This document shows positions 1 to 11,698 of a stretch of 64,000 bases of DNA, piece after piece. Source of the stretch: Lucifuga dentata. Its lineage: Eukaryota; Chordata; Actinopteri; Ophidiiformes; Bythitidae. Position 1 is the stretch's first letter, and each line of letters starts with the position of its first letter. Made by a program: the position numbers and the translations under genes. Where the stretch lies: positions 1 to 64,000 of the forward strand of contig VXCM01003183.1 of NCBI GenBank assembly GCA_014773175.1, given 5' to 3'. Below the pieces are notes generated by a model. The model saw nothing but the letters and a program-made list of their open reading frames with translations, did not search any database and was not told the origin of the DNA.

Positions 1-3000
1 ACTGTATTAAGTGTATAGTAAGATTACAGTAAGACTACAGTAAGTGTATAGTAAGACTACAGTAAGCGAATATTATGACTACAGCAAGTGTAAGACTACA
101 GTAAGTGTATAGTAAGACTACAGTAGGTGTATACTAAGACTATAGTAAGTGTATAGTAAGACTACAGTAAGTGTATAGTAAGACTACAGTAGGTGTATAC
201 TAAGACTATAGTAAGTGTATAGTAAGACTACAGTAAGTGTATAGTAAGACTACAGTAGGTGTATACTAAGACTATAGTAAGTGTACAGTAAGACTACAGT
301 AAGTGTATAATAAGACTACAGTAAGTTTATAGTAAGACTATAGTAAGTGCATAGTAAGACTACAGCAAGTGTATAGTAAGACTGTGTGTATAGTAAGACT
401 ACAGTAAGTGTATAGTAAGACTGTGTGTATAGTAAGACTACAGTAAGTGTACAGTAAGACTACAGTAAGTGTATAGTAAGACTATAGTAAGTGAATAGTA
501 TGACTGTAGTAAGTGTAAGACTACAGTAAGTGTATATAAGACTGTAGCATATAGTAAGACTACAGTAACTGTATCGTAAGACTATAGTAAGACTACAGTA
601 AGTGAAATAGTATGACTATAGCAAGTGTAAGACTACGGTAAGTTTATAGTAAAACTACAGTAGGTGTATACTAAGACTATAGTAAGTGTACAGTAAGACT
701 ACAGTAAGTGAAATAGTATGACTATAGCAAGTGTAAGACTACAGTAAGTGTATAGTAAGACTACAGCAAGTGTACAGTAAGACTACAGTAAGTGTATATA
801 ACACTGTAGCATATAGTAAGACTGTATTAAGTGTATAGTAAGACTACAGCAAGTGTATAGTAAGGCTACAGTAGGTGTATACTAAGACTATAGTAAATGT
901 ACAGTAAGACTACAGTAAGTGAAATAGTATGACTATAGCAAGTGTAAGACTACAGTAAGTGTATAGTAAGACTACAGCAAGTGTACAGTAAGACTACAGT
1001 AAGTGTATATAACACTGTAGCATATAGTAAGACTGTATTAAGTGTATAGTAAGACTACAGCAAGTGTATAGTAAGGCTACAGTAGGTGTATACTAAGACT
1101 ATAGTAAATGTACAGTAAGACTACAGTAAGTGAAATAGTATGACTATAGCAAGTGTAAGACTACAGTAAGTGTATAGTAAGACTACAGCAAGTGTACAGT
1201 AAGACTACAGTAAGTGTATATAACACTGTAGCATATAGTAAGACTGTATTAAGTGTATAGTAAGACTACAGCAAGTGTATAGTAAGGCTACAGTAGGTGT
1301 ATACTAAGACTATAGTAAATGTACAGTAAGACTACAGTAAGTGAAATAGTATGACTATAGCAAGTGTAAGACTACAGTAAGTGTATATAAGACTGTAGCA
1401 TATAGTAAGACTGTATTAAGTGTACAGTAAGACTACAGTAAGTGTATAGTAAGCCTATAGTAAGTGAAATAGTATGACTATAGCAAGTGTAAAGTAAGAC
1501 TACAGTAAGTGAATAGTAAGACTACAGTAAGTGAATAGTATGACTGTACTAAATGTAAGACTACAGTAAGTGTATAGTAAGACTACAGTAAGTGTATAAT
1601 AAGACTGTAGCATATAGTAAGACTGTATTAAGTGTATAGTAAGATTACAGTAAGACTACAGTAAGTGTATAGTAAGACTACAGTAAGTGAATATTATGAC
1701 TATAGCAAGTGTAAGACTACAGTAAGTGTATAGTAAAACTACAGTAGGTGTATACTAAGACTATAGTAAGTATACAGTAAGTGAATAGTATGACTACAGT
1801 AAGTGTATAATAAGACTACAGTAAGTTTATAGTAAGACTGTGTGTATAGTAAGACTACAGTAAGTGAATAGTATGACTGTAGTAAGTGTAAGACTACAGT
1901 AAGTGTATATAAGACTGTAGCATATAGTAAGACTGTATTAAGTGTATAGTAAGACTACAGTAACTGTATCGTAAGACTATAGTAAGTGTATAGTAAGACT
2001 ACAGCAAGTGTATACTAAGACTACAGTAGGTGTATGCTAAGACTACAGTAAGTCTATAGTAAGACTACAGTAAGTGTATAGTAAGGCTACAGTAAGTGTA
2101 TAGTATGACTGTAGCATATAGTAAGACTGCATTAAGTGTATAGTAAGACTACAGTAAGTGTATAGTAAGACTATAGTAAGTGAATAGTATGACTGTAGTA
2201 AGTGTAAGACTACAGTAAGTGTATAGTAAGACTGCATTAAGTGTATAGTAAGACTACAGTAAGTGTATAGTAAGACTATAGTAAGTGAATATTATGACTG
2301 TAGCAAGTGTAAGACTACAGTAAGTGTATAGTAAGACTGCATTAAGTGTATAGTAAGACTACAGTAAGTGTATAGTAAGACTATAGTAAGTGAATATTAT
2401 GACTGTAGCAAGTGTAAGACTACAGTAAGTGAAATAGTATGACTATAGCAAGTGTAAGACTACAGTAAGTGTATACTAAGACTACAGTAGGTGTATGCTA
2501 AGACTACAGTAAGTGTATAGTAAGGCTACAGTAAGTGTATAGTATGACTGTAGCATATAGTAAGACTGTATTAAGTGTATAGTAAGACTACAGTAAGTGT
2601 ATAGTAAGACTACAGTAAGTGAATATTATGACTGTAGCAAGTGTAAGACTACAGTAAGTGAAATAGTATGACTATAGCAAGTGTAAGACTACAGTAAGTG
2701 TATACTAAGACTACAGTAGGTGTATGCTAAGACTACAGTAAGTGTATAGTAAGACTACAGTAAGTGTATAGTAAGGCTACAGTAAGTGTATAGTATGACT
2801 GTAGCATATAGTAAGACTGTATTAAGTGTATAGTAAGACTACAGTAAGTGTATAGTAAGACTATAGTAAGTGAATAGTATGACTATAGTAAGTGTATAGT
2901 AAGATTACAGTAAGACTACAGTAAGTGTATAGTAAGACTACAGTAAGTGAATATTATGACTGTAGCAAGTGTAAGACTACAGTAAGTGTATAGTAAGGCT

Positions 3001-3336
3001 ATAGTAAGTGTATAGTAAGACTATAGTAAGTTTATAGTAAGACTACAGTAAGTGTATAGTAAGACTACAGTAGGTGTATAGTAAGTGTAAGACTACAGCA
3101 AGTGTATATAAGACTGTAGCGTATAGTAAGACTGTATTGTGTGTAGTAAGACTACATTAAGTGTATAGTAAGACTACAGCAAGTTTATAGTAAGACTGTG
3201 TGTATAGTAAGACTATAGTAAGACTATAATAAGTGTATAGTAAGACTATAGTAAGTGTATAGTAAGACTACTGTAAGTGAATAGTATGACTATAGCAAGT
3301 GTAAGACTACAGTAAGTGTATAGTAAGACTATAGTA
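1..3336. repeat. Minisatellite array, ~22-bp unit with 105/211-bp higher-order repeats
   Basis: The whole stretch is made of two alternating 11-mers, AGTAAGACTAC and AGTAAGTGTAT, with variants such as AGCAAGTGTAC and AATAGTATGAC. It continues past the left edge and ends abruptly near 3336 at unique sequence. Higher-order structure is visible: the block starting AAATAGTATG recurs at 711, 922, 1133 and 1344 (period 211), and GTAAGACTGC recurs at 2121, 2226 and 2331 (period 105). The array lies in the sense strand of the intron before the CNTNAP terminal exon. The short ORF on the minus strand here is only repeat translated. Copy number in the assembly may be collapsed or expanded. Confidence 0.97.
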
Positions 3337-4345
3337 CCGATCATAATACACTTCCAAATATGTTAATGTTATGAAGTGACATGCTGTTATGATGTCATAA
3401 ATGATGGCCAATTTTTAGACAATGATGGCTATTAGCCTAATCTTTTTTTTTTTTAATAACAGTGTTGGTTCTGGATGTTCGTCTGTTTACTGTGAACTCA
3501 AAGAGTAATATTAAAGGAGATTTTGTTCAAAACTTGGTGTGTTTTTTATGTTGTCCATTGGTGTGACAGAATGTCCAGCAGCGTGACAAACAGAAAAGAG
3601 GACTTTTGATGCACAAATACCTTAGAAAAGTGTTGAATAATAGAAGAGTAATATCATCACTATGCACATGTAAAGATAGTTTTTAGTTCTATCAGGTTTG
3701 ATATGACTTATAATGAATATAACCCAAACTTTTATGAAAAGTCCCAGTCTGTACATCATTTGGTATAGGAGAATGACATGACTGTGAATTTAAAGTGGTT
3801 CCTATTGTTGTGGAAATATAAACAGGACAAATTTATAATGGTTCAGCATATTTCTCTTCTTTGTCTGACAATCCCTGAATTAAATATTATCATTACAAAT
3901 TATGTCACACCAGAGGACAATTATTAGGACTACTCACTCGATAATTCACCGTTCTAGTATTATGCTTTGGGAAATGATTGTTGTAACGTTACGTGTATGA
4001 AAAGTGAATATATTAGGCTCAAACATGCAAAATGGCTGGTATGGTCCTTTAAGAAACTCATGTCATGACTAAGCCATAAAACACTCAGACGACACCTGAA
4101 AACACAAAGTCAGCAGAGAAACAGAAATCTCATCCTGACTTCACTGCATGCAGTTAAACTTTAACAAGTTGAAGCAGATTCGATTTAGAGCTGAAACATA
4201 AAGACTCAGGAGATCCACCACCATCCTGAACAAAATATCAGGGCAGCTACAATATGAAGACTGTATTACTTTGTACAAGCGAAAATGATTTCTGCACTTG
4301 TACTATGAAAAGTGCTCAGATGTTCCTCACTTTTTGTGTTTTTAG
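3337..4345 (+). other. 3' part of the last CNTNAP intron
   Basis: This is non-coding sequence between the minisatellite and the terminal exon. It ends in a pyrimidine-rich tract and the acceptor TTTGTGTTTTTAG at 4345. It contains one TTAA-element fragment (3944-4052). I see no other exon in it; small ORFs that cross the acceptor are the exon's own frame read back into the intron. Confidence 0.75.
3944..4052 (+). mobile_element. TTAA element, right-end fragment
   Basis: Only the right terminal inverted repeat and a few internal bases survive. It has the TTTGGGAAATGATTG block, then GGCTCAAACATGCAAAATGG, and ends GGTATGGTCCTTTAA, with TTAA at 4049-4052. The family is described at 14109-14688. 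The left half is missing, so this is a truncated old copy inside the CNTNAP intron. Confidence 0.85.
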
Positions 4346-4542
4346 GAGTAATCGCCGTGGCGATCTTTGTCACCGTGTCTGCGTTGGCGATAATGGCCAG
4401 ATTCATCTGCAGGAGGACAGAAACGTATCAGAACCAGGAAGTAAAAGCTTCTCAGGCTGAGGATGGTGCAGAGTTCGCCTTCAGCAGCGAGGCCGACTCG
4501 CAGAGTGCCCCCCGCCCAAACCAAAAGGAGTATTTTATTTAG
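4346..4542 (+). CDS. Contactin-associated protein-like (CNTNAP, probably 4/5 class), terminal coding exon
   Basis: CNTNAP (Caspr) proteins are neurexin-superfamily, single-pass cell-adhesion proteins of neurons. This exon encodes about 65 C-terminal residues. It opens in phase 1 (the first codon, Gly, is split across the AG acceptor at 4344-4345), gives a hydrophobic membrane segment starting VIAVAIFVTVSALAIM, then a basic juxtamembrane stretch ARFICRRTETYQNQE, which in the family binds protein 4.1 band members, then an acidic Ser-rich tail ending KEYFI and a TAG stop. EYFI fits a C-terminal PDZ ligand. The glycine-VIAV start of the membrane segment, the R-TYQNQE pattern and the tail length match the family, and the lack of a long Pro-rich tail argues against CNTNAP1. 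I cannot choose between paralogues 2-5 with certainty; KEYFI suggests 4 or 5. All earlier exons lie left of the window. Confidence 0.85.
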
Positions 4543-5155
4543 CAGGACACCACGGGGCCATTTTCTAAATGGCTCTGTGCTTTACAAGCCGCACGGAGCA
4601 ACTCAGCGACTCATGCTGCTGAGCAACAACATGGGAAGGAAAAAGCAGAACTCTCTGTTTGTACATAGTCACACGTGACGCAAACATGTCAGACTTTAAG
4701 ATGTTGATGCTATCATTTACAAAGATGTAAATATTTTAAGAATGTAAATGGTGATTTGTGTCCTTATAATAATGTTACTATATTTCTCTCCCATATTGAA
4801 ATGTTACATGTGATTATTAAAAGGAGTCACAGTGTCGATATGATGATTTAACTGTTACAGTAAAAGACTTTTGGACAGCTGGAGTTGATTTCTACACACT
4901 TTTTTTTTTACCAGAATGATGCATCTGCTGTTCACATATCACAACTCAGAAAGACGTATTTAAATGACTGAAGGGCTGACATGCGTGTTTCACATTTACA
5001 TGTAAAAGCACGAGCCTGCAAATTAAAATCATCTGTGACAAACTCAGCACTCACGTATCACGAAAGAAAAGCCAGAATCTCAACACTTCCTTCTCCATTT
5101 GAGGCAGAAAACTTTTATGTTGCCGTGTTTTTTCTTCATGAGGACAATAAAAAAA
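4543..5155 (+). other. Probable 3' UTR of the CNTNAP-like gene
   Basis: Sequence directly after the TAG stop with no further coding potential. Two candidate polyadenylation hexamers are visible: ATTAAA at 4816-4821 and AATAAA at 5147-5152. The second runs straight into an A-run and an assembly N, so it could be artefactual. The true 3' end cannot be set without transcript data. Confidence 0.5.
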
Positions 5156-5191
5156 AAAAAAAAAANTTTTTTTTTTTTTTTTTTTTTTTTT
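5150..5191. other. A-run joined to T-run through one N (assembly gap)
   Basis: A run of A is followed by N at 5166 and then by a run of T. Other homopolymer Ns in the window have the same base on both sides. The switch from A to T suggests a misjoined or inverted contig end, so the order and orientation of the flanks here are uncertain. Confidence 0.7.
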
Positions 5192-5968
5192 GCCACCTGC
5201 TGTGATCATCAGCAGAACTGTAAGTAGCTTCAGACTCTGAAACTCTGTCAAATCCTTTGCACCGAAATTTAATGTGTTTTTGTTGAAGAACTAATCTGAG
5301 TTTGTCTGACAGGTGGATCTTCAGAACGGGGAAAACAGCGAGACTCAGACAGGCTGCTGACAAAGAGATATCAGCCATGTGATGAAACTCAGCCATCCAA
5401 ATATTAATATAAAGACATTTATACTTCAGTCTCTGCAAGGCTTTGAATCATGGGTGGCATTTTAAAATATGTAATAAGCTTATTTAATCTTTGTTTCTCA
5501 CAAGGCTCTCTCTGACATGGTTGTTGTGACGGTTAAAGTAATAACCTGCAAAGTTTTCATACAAATAAATGTCTTTTGTTGCTCTTCTGCCGTTGATATT
5601 GAGCTCATCAAAGCATTTACATTTGCTAACACCCTGCGTCTGCTACCTCTGTTTAATAATCCCTCTGGCACAAAGGAGGCTATTTGTTTTCCATTTCTCG
5701 GATAGTTTGCATGAGAAGCAGCAGCTGCTGTGGCTGAAGAGACAAAGAGTGCACGAGAAACTCAATATTAACTGAAAATCCACGCAGAGAAGAAACACTA
5801 CTGTCTCCAAAAATAAGAATTCTGTGTGCGAGCGCTTTCATAAGAGTGAGCGATCCTAAAGGTCAGAGCAGCAAAACGCTGCAGCTGAAACGCCGTTTGC
5901 CTTTTAAGTAATAAGTCAAATACAGCTGGACGTGAAAACATCAAATCTTTATCATCAAGCATTTAGAT
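5192..5968. other. Downstream flank, no gene seen
   Basis: Non-coding sequence after the A/T gap. An AATAAA followed by a T/G-rich stretch at 5564-5590 could serve as a distal polyadenylation site of the CNTNAP-like gene, but nothing else supports this. No recognisable repeat. Confidence 0.4.
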
Positions 5969-6994
5969 CAGGGTATTCAACTAAAATTCAGTTGGAGTTA
6001 CTCAACAATCTCTCCCTGTGGGGTCCGTAAACCACTGGGACCCGCCCAATCTTTATTATTCTCTCACTGAAAGCTTTGCTAGCATGACGGTATTATGTTT
6101 GTTTATTCCTCCCACGAGAAACTGATTCAATCAACTTTGGTTCCACCTGGCTTCAGGTGTCACATGACCGAAACAACTTGATTGGGCCAATTAAGATTCT
6201 GTATAACTGTCAAAATATGAGGAGAAATTATCAAACGGGGCACAGCGGGAGCAGGTATTACACTTAACTATGATTCAGAAGGTTCATGGAAAAAATATTG
6301 TGTAAACTTCAACATTTTACTAAACGTTTTCAACTAAAGTGCTTTTCTTAGTTGCAAGTATATTTTCAAACATGAACTTGATAACCTAAAAGTTTATCTT
6401 AAAAATGAAGAACTGGGCTCTGTGTTAGTTTATGTTTCTAGTCTTTACCTCGGACTGTTGTGGGTAGGTTTCTTCACATTTTTTACATTTTGTATCATAA
6501 TGGCGTTTAACATGACCACTTTTTATGATGCCACAGACTGGGAACAGATCAAACACACGGGTCTTGTAGCGTTTGCTGCTGGAAGAACAAACGCATATTT
6601 ATACTCATCCTTCAACTCTCGGTTTTCGTGATCAACTTTTCTGATCTTTGAGTAAGTCATTTGGCAACTTCATTATGCGTTTAACTGCTAGCACGTCTGC
6701 TCAGCTAATTTTCAGGGCACGGTGAGTCTTAACGCAATTGGACAAGAGGCTTCGACCAGAAAACCCACAGAGCCCCCCCGCTGAGCTGTCCACGCTGTGC
6801 CTGCTGAAAATTCTCCTAACTTTAAAATATAAGTTAATATTAGAATNGCTGAGCTGTCCACGCTGTGCCTGCTGAAAATTCTCCTAACTTTAAAATATAA
6901 GTTAATATTAGAATCACAAGAAATACTCAACGGTCCAGATAAAAGCTTCTCTAGGCCCAGAAATGGTTCGGAGTCCACTAGTTGATGACCACTG
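5969..6994. mobile_element. Non-autonomous hAT-like DNA transposon
   Basis: The left end CAGGGTATTCAACTA and the inverted right end (CAGTGGTCATCAACTA on the minus strand) form hAT/Charlie-type termini. Both are flanked by near-identical 8-bp duplications, ATTTAGAT at 5961-5968 and CTTTAGAT at 6995-7002 (7 of 8 match). There is no transposase ORF; a 69-codon ORF inside (6422-6631) resembles nothing I know. About 68 bp of the length is the assembly duplication around the N at 6847. Confidence 0.75.
6780..6914. other. Assembly join: 67-bp direct duplication around N
   Basis: Positions 6780-6846 and 6848-6914 are identical and are separated only by the N at 6847. This is what an unmerged overlap between contig ends looks like, rather than a biological tandem repeat. 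Confidence 0.85.
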
Positions 6995-7002
6995 CTTTAG
7001 AT

Positions 7003-9112
7003 GGTTTTCAGGTGGAAATACATCTAGAATACAAATTAAAAGTGGGCTACATTTGGATCAAAGCTTATTGAGACATCCAGGTTACAGAAACAGCATTTAA
7101 TACCTATTCATTGTTCGTCAGTCATTGATAAAAAACAGTGAGTGAAATTAATTTTTTGAAATGCTTTTGAAAATATTTTTTAATAACCTAAATGTCTTAA
7201 AATCTTCACTTTTCTACCCAGTTAGCCCAGCATTACTGTTGATATCCAAACATCTTTCCACCTGTAAATCAACAAAACTACACTTTTTGGGTTTACCAGT
7301 TCTACTGGTGCGGAATCCCATCCCACTTAGTTTAACCTCTGTGATCAATTAGGTAATTAGTAATTAAACTAAGTCAGATGACACTTCATCCTCTGTATCA
7401 AAAAAGCTACGTTTTCTTTATAGGTGGAGCAAAAAAACATCACTGTGAAATGAGAATAAAACCGAAATAAAGCGTCAGTACAAGAGAAAAACAAACAGCC
7501 AAAATAAAATAAAGCATTTACAGGTAACACACACCTCTGCTTTCTGAAAACACACACGCCTCCACTGTCAACACACATCAGCTTGGTTTAGCAGTACAAA
7601 GTAGGAATATGAGGAGAAAATAATCTACTGAGAATATTTTCACACCTGACCAATCACTGCAGGTGTGACAGTGTGATTACTGAAAGTTATTAAAACATGA
7701 TGCATCTTATCCGTACTTCTGGAAAGAGGAAACTTACGCTGGTTTCTGTCTGGATTCTGTTTGTTGTGAGTGAAAGAGGAATCTGCTGAGGGCTTTTCAT
7801 TCTCTGGATATTAAAGGGGTTAAAGGGTAAAACGACACAGTATGTGCTGTGCAGACCTCCTTTTAGCTGAGATGACAGCTACTTAACCTCTGCGTCTGTC
7901 TGAGCGTTTAGCTCCTCTGATCAGAGTGAGTCGATGTTCAGCTTGTAGCTGCATGTGAAGCTTCTCATTATGACTGTTTGGAGCTCCGACTGTTATTAAC
8001 GCAGCAAGCCATCACCAGAGCAAACTTCCAGCAGTCCAAGTCCTTTCGCTCAAAGCTGATTGTTTTTTTTTTTTTTAGNTTTTTTTTTTTTTTAGAAAAC
8101 ATGAAAAAAATTAAGCACGTTTGCAGAGATAAAAGACGATCATCACCGTGACAAAAAACAGTGGAAAAATAGTTTTGAGGCAGATGAGCTCTTTTGTTTC
8201 TCTGTTAAATGAAGCTGAAACACAGCAAGACTTTTCCTCTCTACAGCAAATTAAATTTACATCACAGATTGTTGTTCCTCCTAAACTACTTGGGGAAGGA
8301 GGGAGGGGGGGAGTCTTTTTATGCTCTACATGACATTATCAACGGATATTAATGTTCATCTGTCTGCCGCGTGGAGATTAGTTTAACTAAAGCTAAAATG
8401 GAAATGTCAAAGTACTTTTTTCCTTTTCTTCTCAAGATCAATTTCTCTCCTAGTTCCAGATGTTGTAGGTTAAAGCAAAATGTTACAGACTTTGTCAGTA
8501 ACACAAAAGTACTGAAAAAGAGTCCAGAGTTTTTAACAATTCTGTTCAGCAGAGAGCAAAGGTCAACGGCTGCCAGGAGTTTATTCAGAGGATTCATCGA
8601 AACTAGAACAAGGGAAAACTAAGCCTGTGAACTGTGAAGATTCACCTTCAATGGACTTTCATGTACAAATACAAGCTAATAACTAAAGTAACTTCTTACA
8701 TGTGTGCAGTTTACTTCACAAGATACTTATGTTGTAGAAATAAAACACCTGAAAAACAAAATCAAGCCTTCAACATCAGTAACCAGAGAATATAAATCAG
8801 AACATCCTAAGAACATAAACCAGTAAACCACAAACATAAACCAGTAAATCACAAACATAAACCAGTAAATCACAGAACATAAAACAAATCTTCACAGTGA
8901 AACTATTCTCGCTGTAGCAGCAGGATGTTACTGTGGTTGCCTAGCAACCCAGTACTATACAGTGTGGTAGTGGCCATTTTTAACTAGATCTGAGTATTTT
9001 TTGCTTTTTCTTTGCATTTTTAAAGCCAAATAGCCATGTTAAACATTTAGGGTGGGGGTNGGGGGGGGTATGACACTGTTCTTTCAACCTGTGGGAAACA
9101 TTATATATATAT
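7003..9112. other. Intergenic, no gene seen
   Basis: No coding region recognised. It contains T-runs around an N at 8079, a 21-bp tandem repeat at 8813-8875, and a G-run with an N at 9060. Short ORFs on both strands overlap each other and lack recognisable domains. Confidence 0.6.
8813..8875. repeat. 21-bp tandem repeat, 3 copies
   Basis: The unit ACATAAACCAGTAAATCACAA occurs three times with one or two changes, followed by a partial fourth ACATAAA. Confidence 0.85.
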
Positions 9113-9151
9113 TTTTCTCAAAGATGCAAAATCGCCAGTATGGTCCATTAA
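9113..9151 (+). mobile_element. TTAA element, degenerate right tip
   Basis: CTCAAAGATGCAAAATCGCC followed by AGTATGGTCCATTAA matches the last 35-40 bases of the TTAA element, second subfamily, with changes. Only the tip remains. Confidence 0.55.
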
Positions 9152-10200
9152 AACCACCAGTGAGTGTGGGACAGCGAGGAGAGTGCGTTGGGTCGCTGCC
9201 CTTTCTGCTCAGAATGCTTAAGTGGCATTTATTAAATATCTGGGAGAGATTCAAGCCTCTAATCAGCATCTTGGGTACAGAAAAGGAAAGACAGAAATCC
9301 TTCCTTATTGTTTTACGAATACAGATTTAAAATTTGACAGCATTAAACTTCCTTATCTTTAGCAATAAATTTACTTAGGTGGCACTGAAATGAAGACATG
9401 GGCTGAATGTTCAAATTGAAGGATTCTGATCAGACTGTTTTATCTGATATCCATTGTCTGTCTACTCAACATGAAGAGATTATTTTTGGACGAGTTCTTT
9501 GAAGTCTGGAGAGTGAATCTCTGTGCAGCCGCTCTGTATTGTTCCACTGATCCAGAGATTTTAGCGTTCAAAGACTTTTCCCCCATTTCATCTCTGTAGT
9601 GGGACAGAACTCCTCAGGGTTTGGTTTTACCCAAAGCAGCATCTCAATCTCCATGCCGTCACCGATTATTCCACGATCCCTCAGCGCTTCCTTTGCAACT
9701 TCAGTCATTTTTTTTTTTTTTTTTTTTTTTTTAATAATCATGTTTGTATCAGTATCGCTGCTGATCTTACATGAATCACATTTACCAAGATGCCGTTAGG
9801 ATCTCTGCTTCATCTGTAGCGTAAATGCAAGCATAAGCGTTCCACAGCCCACTGGAACGATAATTAAATTTAATGCGGTGCTCACTCAAGGTTGGTGTCA
9901 AGTGTTATGAAGAGATGCGCTCCATCCTGACAGAGGAGAGTTGATGAATGTGTCTGCACATACGTGAAGCGGGAGCAATGGGAGGAGGCGAGCGGAGATG
10001 TTGCTGATGTTTGCTGCTGCATACAGTAGGTGGGCTGGATAATTAGCGGCGGCCGTCTTCCTGATTAGAGATCTGATGAGACGGCAGCGCCAAGAGCAGA
10101 AACAGCATCATTACCCATCTGATTACAAACAACATGGTGGACTTCCACTGTCAGTTTGTATCCATCATTGTCACTCTGGGAAATGTAGCAATGTGACTTT
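9152..10200. other. Intergenic, no gene seen
   Basis: No recognisable coding region or repeat family, apart from a T-run near 9709-9732. Confidence 0.6.
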
Positions 10201-10790
10201 TATTGAGGATAATACTGCCAACTTTGCATGTTTGAGCCTAAGAAAGTCAATTTTCATACGTTACTGACAATCATTTCCCAAAGGACAAAACCGTATTTCA
10301 GCTTTCCCAATATTTTGCAAAACCTCTTAATCTTTCAAAATCACATATTCAAGTGATACACCCACCGTAAAAATTGATGTATCACCTGCTAATAGTTACA
10401 CAACCTTATGAAGTCAAGGTCATTTAATTTTTCGATAAATGCAAGTCTTCTTTTGGGACTATATTCCCCGGTGGAGGCATACATTTACTCAGCACTTTTT
10501 TATTGTGCTTAAATGCTAAAATTACCTAACTTCTAAAAAAAAACCTGAATATGCGTGTTGTTTGTGATGATGGATTACCTATCCCAAGAACGTTTCAAGT
10601 ATCAACAAGTTGATTTTAATAGCGTACCAGAATGAACTGAAACCAATGATGGGCTGGAAGGTAGGAAAATTTTAAAAAATCTTAAATTTACCAGTAGTAT
10701 GCTTTGGGAAATGACTATCAGTAACGTTATGTGTATGAAAATTGAATATATTAAGCTCAAACATGCAAAATGGGTGGTATGGTTCTTTAA
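10201..10790 (+). mobile_element. TTAA element, near full length (+)
   Basis: Full-length copy in the same orientation as 14109-14688. The left tip is degraded (reads GATAATACTGCC before AACTTTGCATGTTTGAGCC). The right end TGGGTGGTATGGTTCTTTAA is intact, with TTAA at 10787-10790. Internal landmarks are present: TTTTGGGACTATATTCCC, GATGGATTACCTATCCCAAG and GCGTACCAGAATGAACTG. No ORF. It abuts a second element that uses the same TTAA. Confidence 0.85.
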
Positions 10791-11280
10791 GAGAATACTG
10801 CCAATTTTGCATGTTTGAGCCTAATAAACACAACCTGCATATTACATTACAGACAACCATTTCCCAAAATATTAAAATCAACTTGTAGACACTTGAAGCA
10901 TGCTTAAGATATTAATTCCTCACAAACATGTCTATTATGTCTTTTTTTTTTTTTTTTTTTTGTCAAATTAACTTTATTTAACCTGTCCAACATGGAGCTA
11001 CACAGAAGACAATGTAAGTCACCGCCAAAGAATATAGTCAGGAAAAAATGGCTTTTATCGAGAAATTTAAAAAAAAAAAAAAAAAAAGATTAAAAATCCC
11101 TCCTATATTTGGACATACATGTTAACAGACAAAACACTGAATTTTAAGGTTAGTGTATCACCTGAACATTTAATTTTGAAAGATTAGGGGATTTGACAAA
11201 ATAACAGGAAAACTAAAGTATGGTTTTAAGTTTTGGAAATTGTCAGAAACATAAAAATGTATGTTTCTGTGGTCCTTTAA
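10787..11280 (-). mobile_element. TTAA element, second copy sharing the TTAA (-)
   Basis: Starts at the TTAA that ends the preceding copy and ends GTGGTCCTTTAA with TTAA at 11277-11280. Internal order is reversed relative to that copy: AATATAGTCAGGAAAAAATG, then TTTTAAGGTTAGTGTATCACC, then GAAAGATTAGGGGATTTG. It is more diverged and belongs with the second subfamily. Part of the right inverted repeat, including the GGCTCAAACATGC block, is missing. It contains a T-run and an A-run. Confidence 0.7.
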
Positions 11281-11520
11281 AGTGAAACAGAATATTAAAA
11301 CAAGTTTATGGAAGCGCCAGCGTGTAACAGGAGTCAAAACAAAGCAGGTTTTGACATGGCTGATGTAGTTAAATATTATTCATGGGTGTAAAGTAGATTT
11401 TCACATGTTCACTGATGCGTGCACATATGCATGACTGCGTACGATCGTTACACACTGGTCTTGCTTTTAATTAGCTGGCATCTTGCTGGTGCGTCTCATG
11501 TAATCAATTTCACGTCTCCA

Positions 11521-11698
11521 CTAAGGAGGTTAAGTCTGAACCGGTGTCTGTTTATTTTTAGCAGAATAACTCAAAAAGTTATGAAGCCTTTATGACTAAA
11601 TGTGCTTGAAGGGTGTGACATGGCCCAGGAAAAACCCCATTAAAGTTTGGTTCGGATCTGGATCCAGGGGCAGATCCAGGCATTTTTTAATGGGTTTC
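11521..11698 (-). repeat. Dispersed repeat fragment (AACATAACCTCCTTAG type)
   Basis: Read on the minus strand it runs from a GATCTGG/GATCC-rich start to CATAACTTTTTGAGTTATTC and ends near CTCCTTAG. The same unit occurs at 55650-55815, and a relative lies at 13487-13640. This is a widely dispersed fish repeat type, probably a retroelement 3' portion, but I do not assign a family. A TTAA element is inserted exactly at its A/T-rich start. Confidence 0.6.

Noticed and set aside
2043..2237. Minus-strand ORF rich in QSYYTLT repeats
   Set aside because: Pure translation of the minisatellite.
1..3336. CRISPR-like regular repeats
   Set aside because: Repeats are contiguous without unique spacers, the genome is vertebrate, and there are no cas genes. 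It is a minisatellite.
4254..4460. Plus-strand ORF overlapping the CNTNAP exon in another frame
   Set aside because: It ignores the splice acceptor at 4345 and lacks the membrane segment; the frame ending at 4542 matches the family.
6780..6914. 67-bp tandem duplication as a biological repeat
   Set aside because: It brackets an N, and the same pattern recurs at five other Ns, so it is an assembly artefact.
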